Shown here: positions 1 through 11,045 of the stretch, piece by piece
Numbering within the stretch: position 1 is the first letter of the stretch
Layout: each line of letters opens with the position of its first letter
From: Cladochytrium replicatum
Taxonomy: Eukaryota; Chytridiomycota; Chytridiomycetes; Cladochytriales; Cladochytriaceae
DNA length: 64,000 nucleotides
Direction: 5' to 3'
NCBI GenBank assembly: GCA_025526935.1
Contig: JAHLKD010000006.1
Span: 336,001 to 400,000, forward strand
Notes under the pieces: generated by a model
The model's database searches: none
Told to the model about the DNA's origin: nothing
What the model saw: the letters and a program-made list of their open reading frames with translations, nothing else
Made by a program: the position numbers and the translations under genes

Positions 1-2287
1 GGCGGGTGCGAAAGAGCTTATTGCCGAAACCGGTACGCCGGCTGCGTTTAGCGCTTCACTTTGTGAACTGACTAACATTTTTCGTTGCAATCCCAGCTAC
101 AACCACTTCATCTCCATCAGCCAATGATGTCTCAGCGGATGTCTCGTTACCTGACGAACCTGCAGTCTCGCATGTTCCTCCTCCGGCTGAAGGTCAACCA
201 GCAGTTTCCCCGACATCTCTAACCCAAGCTGGTCTTCATACGCCGCCTCCATCCCACCATCCAGCGGAACCTGCTGTCACACCTGGAGAAGTTCCCCCAC
301 CTCCACCTCCCCCGATAACTGCTCAAGCTGGCATTCCCCCGCCTCCGCCTCCACCTCCAGCGGGATCAGGAGTCCCCCCTCCACCGCCGCTACCCTCTGC
401 TACGGTTGTTGGAGATATTCCGCCACCACCTCCACCACCTCCGCCCATGATGGGCGGTATTCCCCCTCCACCACCACCACCCACAGTTGTACGTGGCATT
501 CCACCGCCACCACCACCTCCTCCGATGACCGGCGGTATTCCGCCACCTCCACCTCCTCCTCCAATGTTGGGCAGTATTCCGCCACCACCACCACCTCCTC
601 CGACGATGGGAGGTATTCCTCCACCGCCACCTCCTCCTCCCATGATGGGAGGTATTCCGCCACCACCACCACCTCCTCCGATGATGAGAGGTATTCCTCC
701 ACCGCCACCTCCTCCTCCCATGATGGGAGGTATTCCTCCACCGCCACCTCCTCCTCCCATGATGGGAGGTATTCCTCCACCGCCGCCACCGCCTCCAGGA
801 ATGGGTGGTATTCCTCCACCACCACCGCCTCCACCTCGTATGCCTGGAATTCCGCCACCACCTCCACCGCCAGGGATGCCTGGAGTTCCACCTCCACCCC
901 CCCCACCCCCCGGATTTGGTGGACCACCTCCCCCACCCCCGCCACCTGGTATGTTTCTAAACTATCTCTTGTAACGCTCGTGATCTAATTTTTGTGCGAT
1001 ACGATAGGTCTAGGTGCGCCTGCCCCGCCGCCTCCTCCTGCCGCACCAAAATCTTCCGGAAGTTCCCAGGCGGACCTCTTCGAAGCGCTCAAAAGCGATA
1101 ATCCACTCGCTCGACTTCGAAAAGTCAAAACAGCCGATAAATCAGCTGCAGTTAAGCCGAAGAAGGTGGAGGATGATCTTAATGCGCAGGAAGAACAGCG
1201 CGATGCATTGATCATGGAAATTTTGGGGTACATGGAGACTCCGAACGGGAATATTGATGAGTTGAAGGACAAGTGCAAAAATTCGACCGACACTTCCCGT
1301 GGGTTTATCTATACATTAGTGCGACGTGGCTGGACTGAGGGCTGGCGTGTTGTAGCGGATGGAGAGCCGCTTGCGAACAAGCACGCCAAATCGAAGAAGT
1401 CGAAACCGGTTTGCCAAGTGTGGCCGGGACGAGAGTGGACGAACGCGATTGATCTTCCCGACATTCATACGGCCAACTTCAACCGTAACTTTACGGAAGA
1501 CCAAATCGTGAACCGGGTGCACATGTACCGTTTCGATGACCAGACGAAAACCTTCCAGTTGGATGAGATTGCACTTTTGAAGACGAGCAAATTACCTCCC
1601 CCGCTGATTCCCTTCACCGAAAAAGAACCTCCGAACCAGACTCTGGAGGCGCGAAAGATGTGGGAGGAGTGGAACAACCGAAAGCTAGCTCACGAGCAGT
1701 CTGACTCAGCACAGTTCCAGCTCGTTTATCAGAAGCTAATTCGTTTGGATGAAATCATCGTTGCCAACTTCCAACAGCTCCAGAACACCATCAAGCAGGT
1801 TAAGCAGATGGGAGAAGCCGTACAGGAGGCATTCAAAACGGTGCCGGTGCCGAAGCTAGAGGAGATCGTCAAGTCGATTCCACAGCAGATCAAGAACGTG
1901 GCGAAGAAGATTCACAACGATACTGGAATTATTGTTCGCGAGGAAGGCATCAAGCTTACCAGCATGTTCGTTACGTCATTGAAGCCCGTGGACGAGGAGC
2001 AACGGAAGAAGGAGCAGTTTGAGCAAGATAAGCGCAGATTGGCGGAAACGTTGAGGGAGTCAGCTGGGTCAACGGTGACGCTTATGCCAAACGACGGTTC
2101 AGGATCACCAAAGATCCGGCCGGCGTCTGTCATGGGTGTTCCCAACAAGGATAAAGAGCAGAAGAGTCTGGTGACGCTGGCGGGCATTCCCTTGGACGAA
2201 CTTGTACCTATGTTGAGGACATTGTATCCAAAGACAAACTTTGGAGGTGACAATGCGAGCCTACGGCGCCTGCCAACGTGGAAGTGA
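1..2287 (+). CDS. Polyproline/WH2-domain actin-regulatory protein, 5' truncated
   Basis: The gene enters from the left edge. Exons that keep frame are 1-62, 97-948 and 1008-2287, with introns of 34 bp (GTGAAC..CCCAG) and 59 bp; the stop is TGA at 2285-2287. The middle is an FH1-like region of about twelve IPPPPPPPP units separated by MMGG-type spacers, of the kind that binds profilin and SH3 domains. Just after the second intron, DLFEALKSDNPLARLRKV fits a WH2 actin-monomer-binding motif. About 350 residues follow with coiled-coil character and no FH2 signature, so I do not call it a formin. A role in delivering profilin-actin or nucleating filaments is inferred. The N-terminal domain, which would separate WASP, verprolin and VASP types, lies outside the window. 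Low-complexity antisense ORFs over the proline block are shadows. Confidence 0.7.
420..945 (+). repeat. Coding minisatellite of about 39 bp units encoding polyproline
   Basis: Tandem, slightly diverged units each encode a run of 7-9 prolines plus a short M/G/I spacer. Third-position variation (cca, ccg, cct) between units suggests the array is old enough to have diverged while the amino-acid pattern was kept. Such arrays tend to change copy number between strains. Confidence 0.85.
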
Positions 2288-2990
2288 TGACATGTTTTTC
2301 TTATTATTTTTGCATTTTTGAATTTTAGTTTTGTCGCTTTATGGAGTTATGAAGGTGGCGATTCATTTTTTAAGTGGTGTGTGTGGGTACATGTGGGAGG
2401 TGTTAGGAGAGGTTTGCTGTTATTTGTAGGCTTCTTGCGGTTATTGAATCGAATCAGTTACATCAAAGCAAAGCATAAGCCGCGTTGTCTGTAATATGGA
2501 TTATGTGCATGGTAACTATGCCGAAGAGCAACAGCAAGGAAAGCAACAAACAGAAATAACCCGAAACTCAGTTTTAGGAAAGCAAAGACTTCAAATAGGG
2601 CAGATGTAGGGGGATCTGTTCAACTTGTGGATGAGAGCGATACTTTTAGCAAGGCGATCAGGAGGTGGAGGAGGAGGACGAGAAGGAATTGACAACAGAT
2701 CAAAACCAATAAAGGATCAGTTTCGACTGATAGGTCGTGCTACAGGGCAACGAATGGCACAATTGAGAACCGCTTGAGCGAGAGCTCTGAGTTATTCGGA
2801 GGTGCGAACTGTGTGTGGTGATAGATCAGTGATATTACAGAGGAAGCAAATCAGGAGGAAGGAAATCAGGAGGAAGACGGTACACGATTCCAACGATGAT
2901 GCCAATTACGTTGACAATGATCACATCCCTCCGGAAAAATCATTGCAGAAAAAAAGCAAGTCAAGGTACCAATTGTCAGAAATGACAAAA
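2288..2990. other. Intergenic, no gene recognised
   Basis: Downstream region of the WH2 gene. It is purine-rich from about 2650 to 2960, with short open frames but no recognisable protein. It probably grades into the decayed copia element that follows. Confidence 0.5.
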
Positions 2991-2994
2991 CAAT

Positions 2995-4115
2995 AGGTCA
3001 CTGGCAGATTATTGTAGATGAATACAGTTCTCACATCACAATCTACTTCTTGCAACGAAAGAGCGAAGCCTCTGATAGTATGCTAAGACACATCGCAGAT
3101 GTTGAAGATAGATTTCTGCCACTTCACGTCTATGAAGTGAGATCTGATTCTGGAGAACTATTGTCAAACCAATTCTTGACTTGGTGTAGTAACAGGGTAC
3201 CACACATACATGCACATCCTTCACCTGCATCAGTCAAAGAGCTGAATGGTCTTGCTGAACGGAATGTCCGTTCAATGAAAGAGATGTACAAGTCTATGCT
3301 GAAAACAGCTGGTCTTCCACATACTTTATAGTTCATCAAATTTGCCATCCTTTATGCTGCGACTGTCAAAAATTGTGTTTACCATTCTAGAACTAAGAAC
3401 GTACCACATGCTGTTTACTTTGACAAGCTGATTGATCCGGCAATCATTCACACTGTTAAAAACTAGCATATCAGACTGTTTGCTATATGGGTTATCCTTT
3501 GGGTTGTCTTTTTCTTCTTTGACCTGAGAGTTTTTTTGTCAATCCCTCTTCATTCTTATTTATGGACTTGTATTTCATGTATTTATATCCATGTTTGGCA
3601 GGTCCTGTGTGGAGTGATCTTGGCATTTAGTGGGGAATGTGGTGTGGCTTGGTCCTTTGAGTTGATGTGACCAATGTCTTTGACCACAGGTATGCCCACA
3701 CGCACTGTTCACTTGAATATAGGAGTTGATGTGACCAATGTCTTTGACCACAGCATTCCCTGGTTGCCTGACCAGCTTGGGTGTAGTGTACAGCCTGTCG
3801 GAGTATTAGGCATATACACACCTGGGAGAACAGGTACTGGGCCAAGAGACGGAACCTGGAGCTTGTTCTGCTAGCTACAGTACAGCTAAAGACGCCCTAC
3901 CGCTGCCAGGAGAAGCCCTTGGTTTTTAACACACACCTTTGGTACCCTGGTTAGTCTCTGGATTTCTCCAGAACAAAGGTCTAGTCGCAAAGTATCAGAG
4001 AAGTCAGAGCTAGGACTATTTCTGGGTTATAAGGGTGAAGATATGAAAATCATTCATGCTTTGAATCTTAATACCAAACGCATAAAACTTGTCCCAGACA
4101 TCTCTGGTAAGGCTA
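2995..4115 (+). mobile_element. Decayed Ty1/copia retrotransposon (integrase remnant)
   Basis: The translation at 2995-3330 resembles a copia integrase core: IIVDEYSSHITIYFLQRKSE, then VRSDSGELL, then ELNGLAERNVRSMKEMYKSM, matching the family's D..YS, RSDNG and NG.AER..RT blocks. After a stop, 3331-3470 still reads like the LwaeA..tA.yl.Nr and TP.elw segment. At about 4005-4110, LGLFLGYKGEDMKIIHAL matches the post-integrase G.FlGY block. Stops and frame changes separate these parts, so the element is dead. Positions 3663-3692 and 3725-3753 form a 29-bp direct repeat (gttgatgtgaccaatg...). No LTRs could be delimited. Confidence 0.75.
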
Positions 4116-4316
4116 TTTCCCCTCAGTGTCGGTAGTGGATGAAGACTGGAGTAGCTAGTTCCATATATGTGCATGCATCAACACACCCCCGCAGTCAAAG
4201 CTGCGGTAGACAATGAGGATATTGGTATGAGCGTTGAGTCGCACGTCTGTTTGTTGGTAATGTATGTATTAGTCAACAAGGGTCAAATCAGATTGACGTG
4301 TAAGACCAAGTGCGCG

Positions 4317-4500
4317 TTAAGGTTCGGCGGGTCCGGGTCGGGTCCGGGTTTCAGTGGCGACCCGCACCAAACCCTTTGGGTCGGGTCGTGTTTGTCTGGG
4401 GACCCGCCGGGTCACTGACGGGTACAAAGGGAATACCCGGACCCGAAGTGGTTGAAACCCGTACCCGACCCTGACCCGCCGGGTTTTTGCTGCCCAGGAG
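4317..4500 (+). repeat. ACCCG/CGGGT-rich left terminal repeat
   Basis: About 180 bp dominated by gggtc, cgggt and acccg words. The outermost bases (ttaaggttcggcgggt) match the reverse complement of the right end (ttaaggatcggcgggt), and a second shared block is CGGGTCGGGTCCGGGT. It can fold extensively. Interpreted as the transposon's left terminus. Confidence 0.6.
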
Positions 4501-4617
4501 AGGATTGATTGAATTTTGAGTTAGACCACGGATATTTACATGAACACTTTGTGTCTGTGTGGACAGTGTGTATTTTAGAAACACTATCGTAAAAAGAAAC
4601 AAAACTCCACTGAGCAA

Positions 4618-6301
4618 TCACAAGTTGATAGGTGGAACAGCCCAAATCAGCTTCTGTATCTGGTTCATATCGTCAGAGTCCCATCCACCACTGGTTACGT
4701 CCTTCGCCAACCCAGTCCTGATGAACCGATCAATGTCGTCATTTGAAAGCATGAAATCCTTGGCTAAACCTGTCTTCCAAGGTTTCCAATCCACCTCAGG
4801 GAGCGTTATGGACGAAAGATGCCCGATGTATGCCGTCCAGAACCTTAGCCACTCAGAAGGATATGCATCCACTAATGCCCTGAACATGCGATAGATAGTG
4901 GCAGACGTACTTAGCGAATTATTGTGCCGTATCCAGTTTCCGAGCAAAATGTGCACCCTAAGAAGAGTAAGGCTGCTCCGAGAACTGCTACTTGAAGTTG
5001 ATATTCGGCTTGAGCGGTCGTCTGATTCAACAAATATGGGCCGTAAAAACTCATTTCGGGAGAGGACTTCGTAGTTTACATTGACGTACTTGATTGCTGG
5101 TGGAAGAGACGGCAATTTAAGGTCATAAATAACCTCATTGATCTTATGCATCTGGAAGCAGATACCCTGGATGACCTCTTTCACCAAAAGGATAGCCGTA
5201 CGACGATGCTGCTGCAGGCTAAGCAATGCAAGGGAACTCGTTGGAGAACTGGTTCGATGTACCTTCGGAATTCTACCAATCCCCTTGATAGCCGACGATA
5301 TGCTTATTAGGCCGCCTGTTGATGTTGGCGCCGCAGGTGCTGCAGCTTCTGAATGACCAGCCTGTCGTTTCAGAGCAGCAAGCTCTCCCTCCAGGGCGGT
5401 CACACGTGATTTCCATTGTGAAATCTCCTGGGAAGTTGCCTGCTTCTCCCTTTCCATTGCGGCGGTGATCTCCCTGAATCTTGCTAGCTCTTCGTGCTCG
5501 CCGTGCTGAATCAATGCACCCGCCCTGCCCAATTCATCAATGAGAGCCTTCTCTCGCACTTCTGCTGCGATGCGGGTCCTTCTCTCGTTCATTGCAGTCT
5601 CTTCAAGATCTTTTGTCATGTTCAACAGTCGTTCTGACTGTTTGAGGACCTGTTTTGTCCTTTCACGGTCCTCATCTGCTCGTTTGATGGTCGCTTGGAA
5701 ACTCATCAACCTTTGCAGTGACGGGCATTCCTCTGTAAATGCCGTACTTGTGTCCCTGCCGCCTGTAAAAGTCCAGAAATGTTGTTTCCTTCTGAAAGGA
5801 AGAGCTTTTCAAGCACTCCATACGATAGGCGTTTGCTGCTGTTATGAACTCCGTTCGTCCACTGCATTCATCGTGAATTTCGTTCAGGGCTTGACGAACT
5901 AGCTTGCTGTCAGAGTTAAGTCGGTCGATCAACCCTTGAAGAACAAATCTTGGGCCGCATTCATCACGATTTGTTTGACAGTTGCTGATGAAGGCCTCCG
6001 AGTCGTAGCTGTGGCCGCTCGCTTTGAATTTTCGATACCAAAGTCGTATGTCTGAAGCAGGACAGAGTCCGTCGATGAGCAAATAGTCAGCATCCCCTTT
6101 AGTACCACGTCGCGCCGGTTTCTTTGAAGGAGCTGTCGATTTGACATCTGTCGATTTGACATCAAGGCCAACTTCTTCTGCTTCCACTTCAGAACCCGAT
6201 GCCAGAGATGTTTCAGGTGCAGTCACAGGTTCTGCACTTGATTCTCTTTCAGATGATGGTCTGGATTGTTTTAACGCTCGCTTCTTTGTAGTTCGAGGCA
6301 T
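4618..6301 (-). CDS. Unrecognised two-frame gene inside the transposon (coiled-coil C-terminal half)
   Basis: Two minus-strand frames overlap. The first starts at ATG 6301 and ends at 5672 (209 codons). The second, +1 relative to it, runs from about 5706 to 4618 (363 codons). The first has an acidic, Ser-rich start, a basic KKPARRGTKGD patch and a globular segment. The second opens with a strong coiled coil (TKQVLKQSERLLNMTKDLEE) and continues as a globular region. The overlap at 5672-5709 could be a one-base lesion, a programmed +1 frameshift, or a small intron I could not place in frame. No family is recognised. Its position between the left terminus and the repeat array suggests a cargo or accessory gene of the element, which is inference. 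Confidence 0.5.
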
Positions 6302-6434
6302 GGTGTTTGTACTGTTTGTCGTGGGAAGATACTGGCCCGGTGTTCTTAGCCGGAATGTTACAGGAATGTATGCTATAATACTTCCCTGACACTATAGTTT
6401 TCTACCCGATCTGAAAATAATAATAAGCTAGGGA

Positions 6435-7640
6435 AGAAACTGGCTAGTAACATTGATAGAGAGGATTCTGTCCGGGTGGACAGAATCTTATTGCTAGTAA
6501 AATTGATAGAGAGGTTAGCTGTACTTGATAGAGATCACTGAAGTACCGTCAATGAGTTGAGAAAGTGTCCGGGTGGACAGAATCTTATTGCTAGTAACAT
6601 TAATAGAGAGGTTAGCTGTACCTGATAGAAATTACTGAAGTACCGTCAATGAGTTGAGAAAGTGTCCGGGGGGACAGAATCCTATTCTACCCAGACAGAC
6701 ACAGTGACACTCAGTCTCCCAGATTTCTGTCCACCCGGACACTTTCTCAACTCATTGACGGTACTTCAGTAATCTCTATCAGGTACAGCTAACCTCTCTA
6801 CAAATACTACTAGCAATAGGATTCTGTCCACCCGGACACTTTCTCAACTCATTGACGGTACTTCAGTGATCTCTACCCAATACAACTAACCTCTCTATCA
6901 ATGTTACTAGCAATACGATTCTGTCCACCCGGACACTTTCTCAACTCATTGACGGTACTTCAGTGATCTCTACCCAATACAACTAACCTCTCTATCAATG
7001 TTACTAGCAATAAGATTCTGTCCACCCGGACACTTTCTCAACTCATTGACGGTACTTCAGTGATCTCTACCCAATACAACTAACCTCTCTATCAATGTTA
7101 CTAGCAATACGATTCTGTCCACCCGGACACTTTCTCAACTCATTGACGGTACTTCAGTGATCTCTACCCAATACAACTAACCTCTCTATCAATGTTACTA
7201 GCAATACGATTCTGTCCACCCGGACACTTTCTCAACTCATTGACGGTACTTCAGTAATCTCTATCAGGTACAGCTAACCTCTCTACAAATACTACTAGCA
7301 ATAGGATTCTGTCCACCCGGACACTTTCTCAACTCATTGACGGTACTTCAGTGATCTCTACCCAATACAACTAACCTCTCTATCAATGTTACTAGCAATA
7401 GGATTCTGTCCACCCGGACACTTTCTCAACTCATTGACGGTACTTCAGTGATCTCTATCAAGTACAGCTAACCTCTCTAATAATGTTACTAGCAATAAGA
7501 TTCTGTCCACCCGGACACTTTCTCAACTCATTGACGGTACTTCACTGATACTTCACTGATCTCGATCAAGTACAACCAACCTCTCTACAAATACTACTTG
7601 TAATAGGATTCTGTCCAGGCGGTCGCTTTCTCAACTCCTG
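6435..7640. repeat. Left subterminal array of 97-bp tandem repeats
   Basis: The core ctgtccacccggacac starts at 6727, 6824, 6921, 7018, 7115, 7212, 7309, 7406 and 7503, a period of exactly 97 bp, with a diverged last unit at 7611. Each unit carries an inverted repeat TGTCC-GGGT-GGACA. From about 6435 to 6686 three further units (cores near 6469, 6565 and 6662) run in the opposite orientation, so the array flips across a short spacer at 6687-6726. These are likely transposase-binding subterminal repeats. Confidence 0.9.
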
Positions 7641-7683
7641 GACGGTACTTCAACAGATGAACAGTCTAAACAACAATTTATAT

Positions 7684-10119
7684 TTAAAAGAGTGGGTTAT
7701 CATCAGTTGCTTCCAACTCTAATACCACATCAAAATCCTCGCCAAAATTATGCACCTTTACAAAATCCTCACTAACATCACTTTTTGAATCTAGGGAATC
7801 ATTTTTGAACGGTTCTTCAGCACTCAATTGATGCAACCAGTCATGACGGCACATCAACGCATTTATTGTTCTTGGAGCAAGGCGGTTGCGAGTTGCAGGT
7901 ACCAAATCAACCCCGGCTGAAAACTTTCGTTCGACTGGAGCGCTTGTTGCTGGTATTCCTAAATAGTCCATTGCCATCTGGCTTAGGGCTGGAAAGTTCA
8001 CACTTCCAACGGTCTTCCACCAGTCCATAATATTGATTGGCTTCCCATCAGAATCAATACCGCGGAGTACCTGATCGCCAAGATAGCGATCCAGCTCATC
8101 TTTTTCCTCAGGAATCTCTTCTTGCCAGATGAAAACGGATCTAATGGCTCTCAAGCGTTCAGCGTCCGTTTTTTTCTGTCTATCACCGGAAGCTCCGCTC
8201 GAATCGTGTCGACGTTCTGGCGTGTTTCCAAAAACATCGGCACCACTGTTCTTGATTTTCCGTGACTTATACGATTCCTCCCAGACTTTCCGCACTAGGG
8301 TGACCTGATCCCTTCCTACATCTTTCTCCCAAGCCTTTGAAAATCGATAATATTGATCCTTAAAACGAGGATCGAGTACCGTAGCAACTGCTAAACACGG
8401 GCTCTTAGCGATTGAGTAATATATTCTCAGCTTATCTAGTGCATTTCGAAATGCTTTGGTGAAAGTTTCATCTAATTCTGCATCCTCTAGGTCCTCCAGT
8501 TGATCGATAAGATCGTTGTAAAATGGAATAACAAGCGGAAGTGTTGGATATCTAGACCCTTCGATTGCCTTTGATATAACCTCGAAAACACTCAAACCAT
8601 CCCGGATCTTCTGTAGGACCTCCCATTGCTTTGGATTTATTGACCAATCTTTCAAAGAATCTTCAATCCAGCATATTTTGTCCATTGCCTCTCGTAGCTG
8701 TAAGGCTCGTTTGACCATATAGAACGTGCTATTCCAGCGAGTTGTCACATCGATAATTGGTAATAGAGGAACCAGTTTCACAAATCGGCACGAATCAATA
8801 AATGAGCTTCGTCGTTTTGGGGAAGACCGGATTCCTCTGACTAGCCGTCGAAGAAGGTTTATGACATTAACGCCGGAGTTATCGTCATTTGCGACTGTGT
8901 CCCCTGCGGGCGCGAATGTATCGATAAAATCCTTTGCTGCAAGATTGATAATGTGTGCCATACACCGCATGTGTTGAGTTTCTGCAGACCACGCAATATC
9001 CCTATCTTCCAAGAGCGTCTCCAGCTTAGCACTCATGGTAAAGTTGTTTGAACCGTTGTCGGTTGTAATGCACAATAAGCGTTCACCCGATAGCATGCCA
9101 AATTCATCCAGACACTTGACAAGCTGACTAGCCATGGCGACGCCTTCATGCTTTCCAACCATCGGAATCATCTGCAGCAGCAAGTCCTGCGGCTCCCATT
9201 CTTTCGTGATGAAGTGGGCAGTAATTCCAAGAAAAGAAATCTGGTTCTTCGATGTCCAACAGTCAGCTGTTATTGATACTTTTGAAGGCGAACCAACAAT
9301 CAGACCTTTAATGAGCTCCTTCTGCCTATCGTAAAGATCCATCTCCTTTTGCTTCACTGCTTTTGCCGTCTTTGGTGTATAGTTTGGCTGAAAAGTCTTC
9401 AGCATGCTGACAAAGAACTCGTTCTCCACAACAGTAAAAGCCTGATTGTCTGCAGCAATCCAGTCCAAAATCGACCGCCACGCTACGTCTGGATTGAACA
9501 CAAAGTTTTGCTCCTTCTCCTGCGAGCCGAAATTCAATGTCTGTTGTCCCTTGGGGACGATGTCCAACAGTCCAAGCGACCTGGCAATACTTCCATGGTG
9601 GTTTTTCAGATGCCGGAGGAAGTTTTTTGTTGATCCCGTCTTATCGACCTTCTGGCTCCACTTGCATTTCGCAACCAAACATGTTCTCAGACCATTATCA
9701 ACCTTATAGTAATCCTTCGCTATGCCGCCTCGACTACCTCTACAGTCCGACATGCTATCAACATCTGCGTCTGATGAAAGCATTGATGGTTGAACTGATC
9801 CAGCTGCAGGCTCCTGTCGCACTGAAGAGTCAGCAAAACTAACGTCGGCAGGAAGCTGTGGTGCATGCTGAGAAGCCGGGCCCAACTCGCTGGAGTCATT
9901 GGAAGAAGATGTGGAGCTCGGCTCTCGAGCGCTGTTGTTGCCACCGTGTCCTGATACACGTCTGCGTTTGTCCTGCATGATGTTCCCCTCGCTGGACGCC
10001 TCTGAAATTTGGGGGGCTGGCAGACTTCGCTTCCGTGTGTCAAGCGGATGACTGTCCACTAGTCTTTGGCTTGCGTCGGACGCTGCCTTACGCTTTGGTT
10101 TAACAAAGGCGGCGTCCAT
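7684..10119 (-). CDS. hAT-family transposase (BED zinc finger, RNase H-like, hAT dimerisation), intact
   Basis: An uninterrupted 811-codon ORF starting at ATG 10119. The N-terminal ~130 residues are basic and Ser-rich. A BED-type zinc finger follows (RTCLVAKCKW ... FLRHLKNHH, roughly residues 145-175). The RNase H-like core shows ITADCWTSKNQISFLG and CITTDNGSNN, the two acidic motifs of hAT transposases. The C-terminus carries the dimerisation signature (YLGIPATSAPVERKFSAG ... NRLAP). It cuts and re-inserts the element in the nucleus. Intactness and near-identical repeats in the left array suggest recent activity. The inverted 97-bp arrays begin right after its stop and just upstream of its start. 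Confidence 0.92.
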   Translation of the reverse strand: MDAAFVKPKRKAASDASQRLVDSHPLDTRKRSLPAPQISEASSEGNIMQDKRRRVSGHGGNNSAREPSSTSSSNDSSELGPASQHAPQLPADVSFADSSVRQEPAAGSVQPSMLSSDADVDSMSDCRGSRGGIAKDYYKVDNGLRTCLVAKCKWSQKVDKTGSTKNFLRHLKNHHGSIARSLGLLDIVPKGQQTLNFGSQEKEQNFVFNPDVAWRSILDWIAADNQAFTVVENEFFVSMLKTFQPNYTPKTAKAVKQKEMDLYDRQKELIKGLIVGSPSKVSITADCWTSKNQISFLGITAHFITKEWEPQDLLLQMIPMVGKHEGVAMASQLVKCLDEFGMLSGERLLCITTDNGSNNFTMSAKLETLLEDRDIAWSAETQHMRCMAHIINLAAKDFIDTFAPAGDTVANDDNSGVNVINLLRRLVRGIRSSPKRRSSFIDSCRFVKLVPLLPIIDVTTRWNSTFYMVKRALQLREAMDKICWIEDSLKDWSINPKQWEVLQKIRDGLSVFEVISKAIEGSRYPTLPLVIPFYNDLIDQLEDLEDAELDETFTKAFRNALDKLRIYYSIAKSPCLAVATVLDPRFKDQYYRFSKAWEKDVGRDQVTLVRKVWEESYKSRKIKNSGADVFGNTPERRHDSSGASGDRQKKTDAERLRAIRSVFIWQEEIPEEKDELDRYLGDQVLRGIDSDGKPINIMDWWKTVGSVNFPALSQMAMDYLGIPATSAPVERKFSAGVDLVPATRNRLAPRTINALMCRHDWLHQLSAEEPFKNDSLDSKSDVSEDFVKVHNFGEDFDVVLELEATDDNPLF

Positions 10120-10225
10120 TTTTGCTGTGGTGTGGCTGGAACGTTACCGACTCTAATGTCCAGGTGCACAGAAAGCACAGCTCTCGAGGTCTGTCGTGGT
10201 AGAAATTGTTTGTTACAGAACTTCC

Positions 10226-11045
10226 GTTGTGACTTCTTGGAAAGTGTCCGGGTGGACAGAATCGTATTGCTAGTAACATTGATAGAGGTTAGTTGTACTG
10301 GGTAGAGATAACTGAAGTACGTCAATGAGTTGAGAAAGTGTCCGGGTGGACAGAATCCTATTGCTAGTAACATTGATAGAGAGGTTAGCTGTATTGGGTA
10401 GAGATAACTGAAGTACGTCAATGAGTTGAGAAAGTGTCCGGGTGGACAGAATCCTATTGCTAGTAACATTGATAGAGAGGTTAGCTGTATTGGGTAGAGA
10501 TAACTGAAGTACGTCAATGAGTTGAGAAAGTGTCCGGGTGGACAGAATCTTATTGCTAGTAACATTGATAGAGATGTTAGTTTGTACTTGATAGAGATCA
10601 CTCAAGTACCGTCAATGAGTTAAGAAAGTGTCCGGGTGGACAGAATCTTATTGCTAGTAACATTGATAGAGAGGTTAGCTGTACTTGATAGAGATCACTG
10701 AAGTACCGTCAATGAGTTGAGAAAGTGTCCGGGTGGACATAATTTTATTGCTAGTAACATTGATAGAGATGTTAGTTGTACTTGATAGAGATCACTCAAG
10801 TACCGTCAATGAGTTAAGAAAGTGTCCGGGTGGACAGAATCTTATTGCTAGTAACATTGATAGAGAGGTTAGTTGTATTGGGTAGAGATAACTGAAGTAC
10901 GTCAATGAGTTGAGAAAGTGTCCGGGTGGACAGAAAATACATGCCTCGATGTCCGTTGTGATGCAAAATTGTTTGATACATACAAAACTTATATTGCGTC
11001 TTCTTGGAAAGTGTCCGCGTGGACAGAAAGAACAATAGCTTCGTT
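10226..11045. repeat. Right subterminal array of the 97-bp repeat (inverted relative to left)
   Basis: The core gtgtccgggtggacag starts near 10244, 10338, 10434, 10530, 10628, 10725, 10822 and 10918, with a diverged copy (gtgtccgcgtggacag) at 11012. Spacing is 94-98 bp. Units are the reverse complement of those left of the transposase. Copies here carry more small indels than the left array. The last ~120 bp (from about 10930) is a distinct end-proximal segment also found near 53500-53600. Confidence 0.9.

Noticed and set aside
323-945. Gly-rich and Val/Glu-rich minus-strand ORFs
   Set aside because: They are antisense shadows of the polyproline-coding minisatellite.
1-2287. Formin gene, because of the FH1-like polyproline block
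   Set aside because: No FH2 domain follows the proline region; a WH2-like motif and a short coiled-coil tail are present instead.
6435-7640. CRISPR-like or satellite array
   Set aside because: The whole 97-bp unit is conserved with no unique spacers, and inverted copies flank a transposase, so it is a transposon subterminal array.
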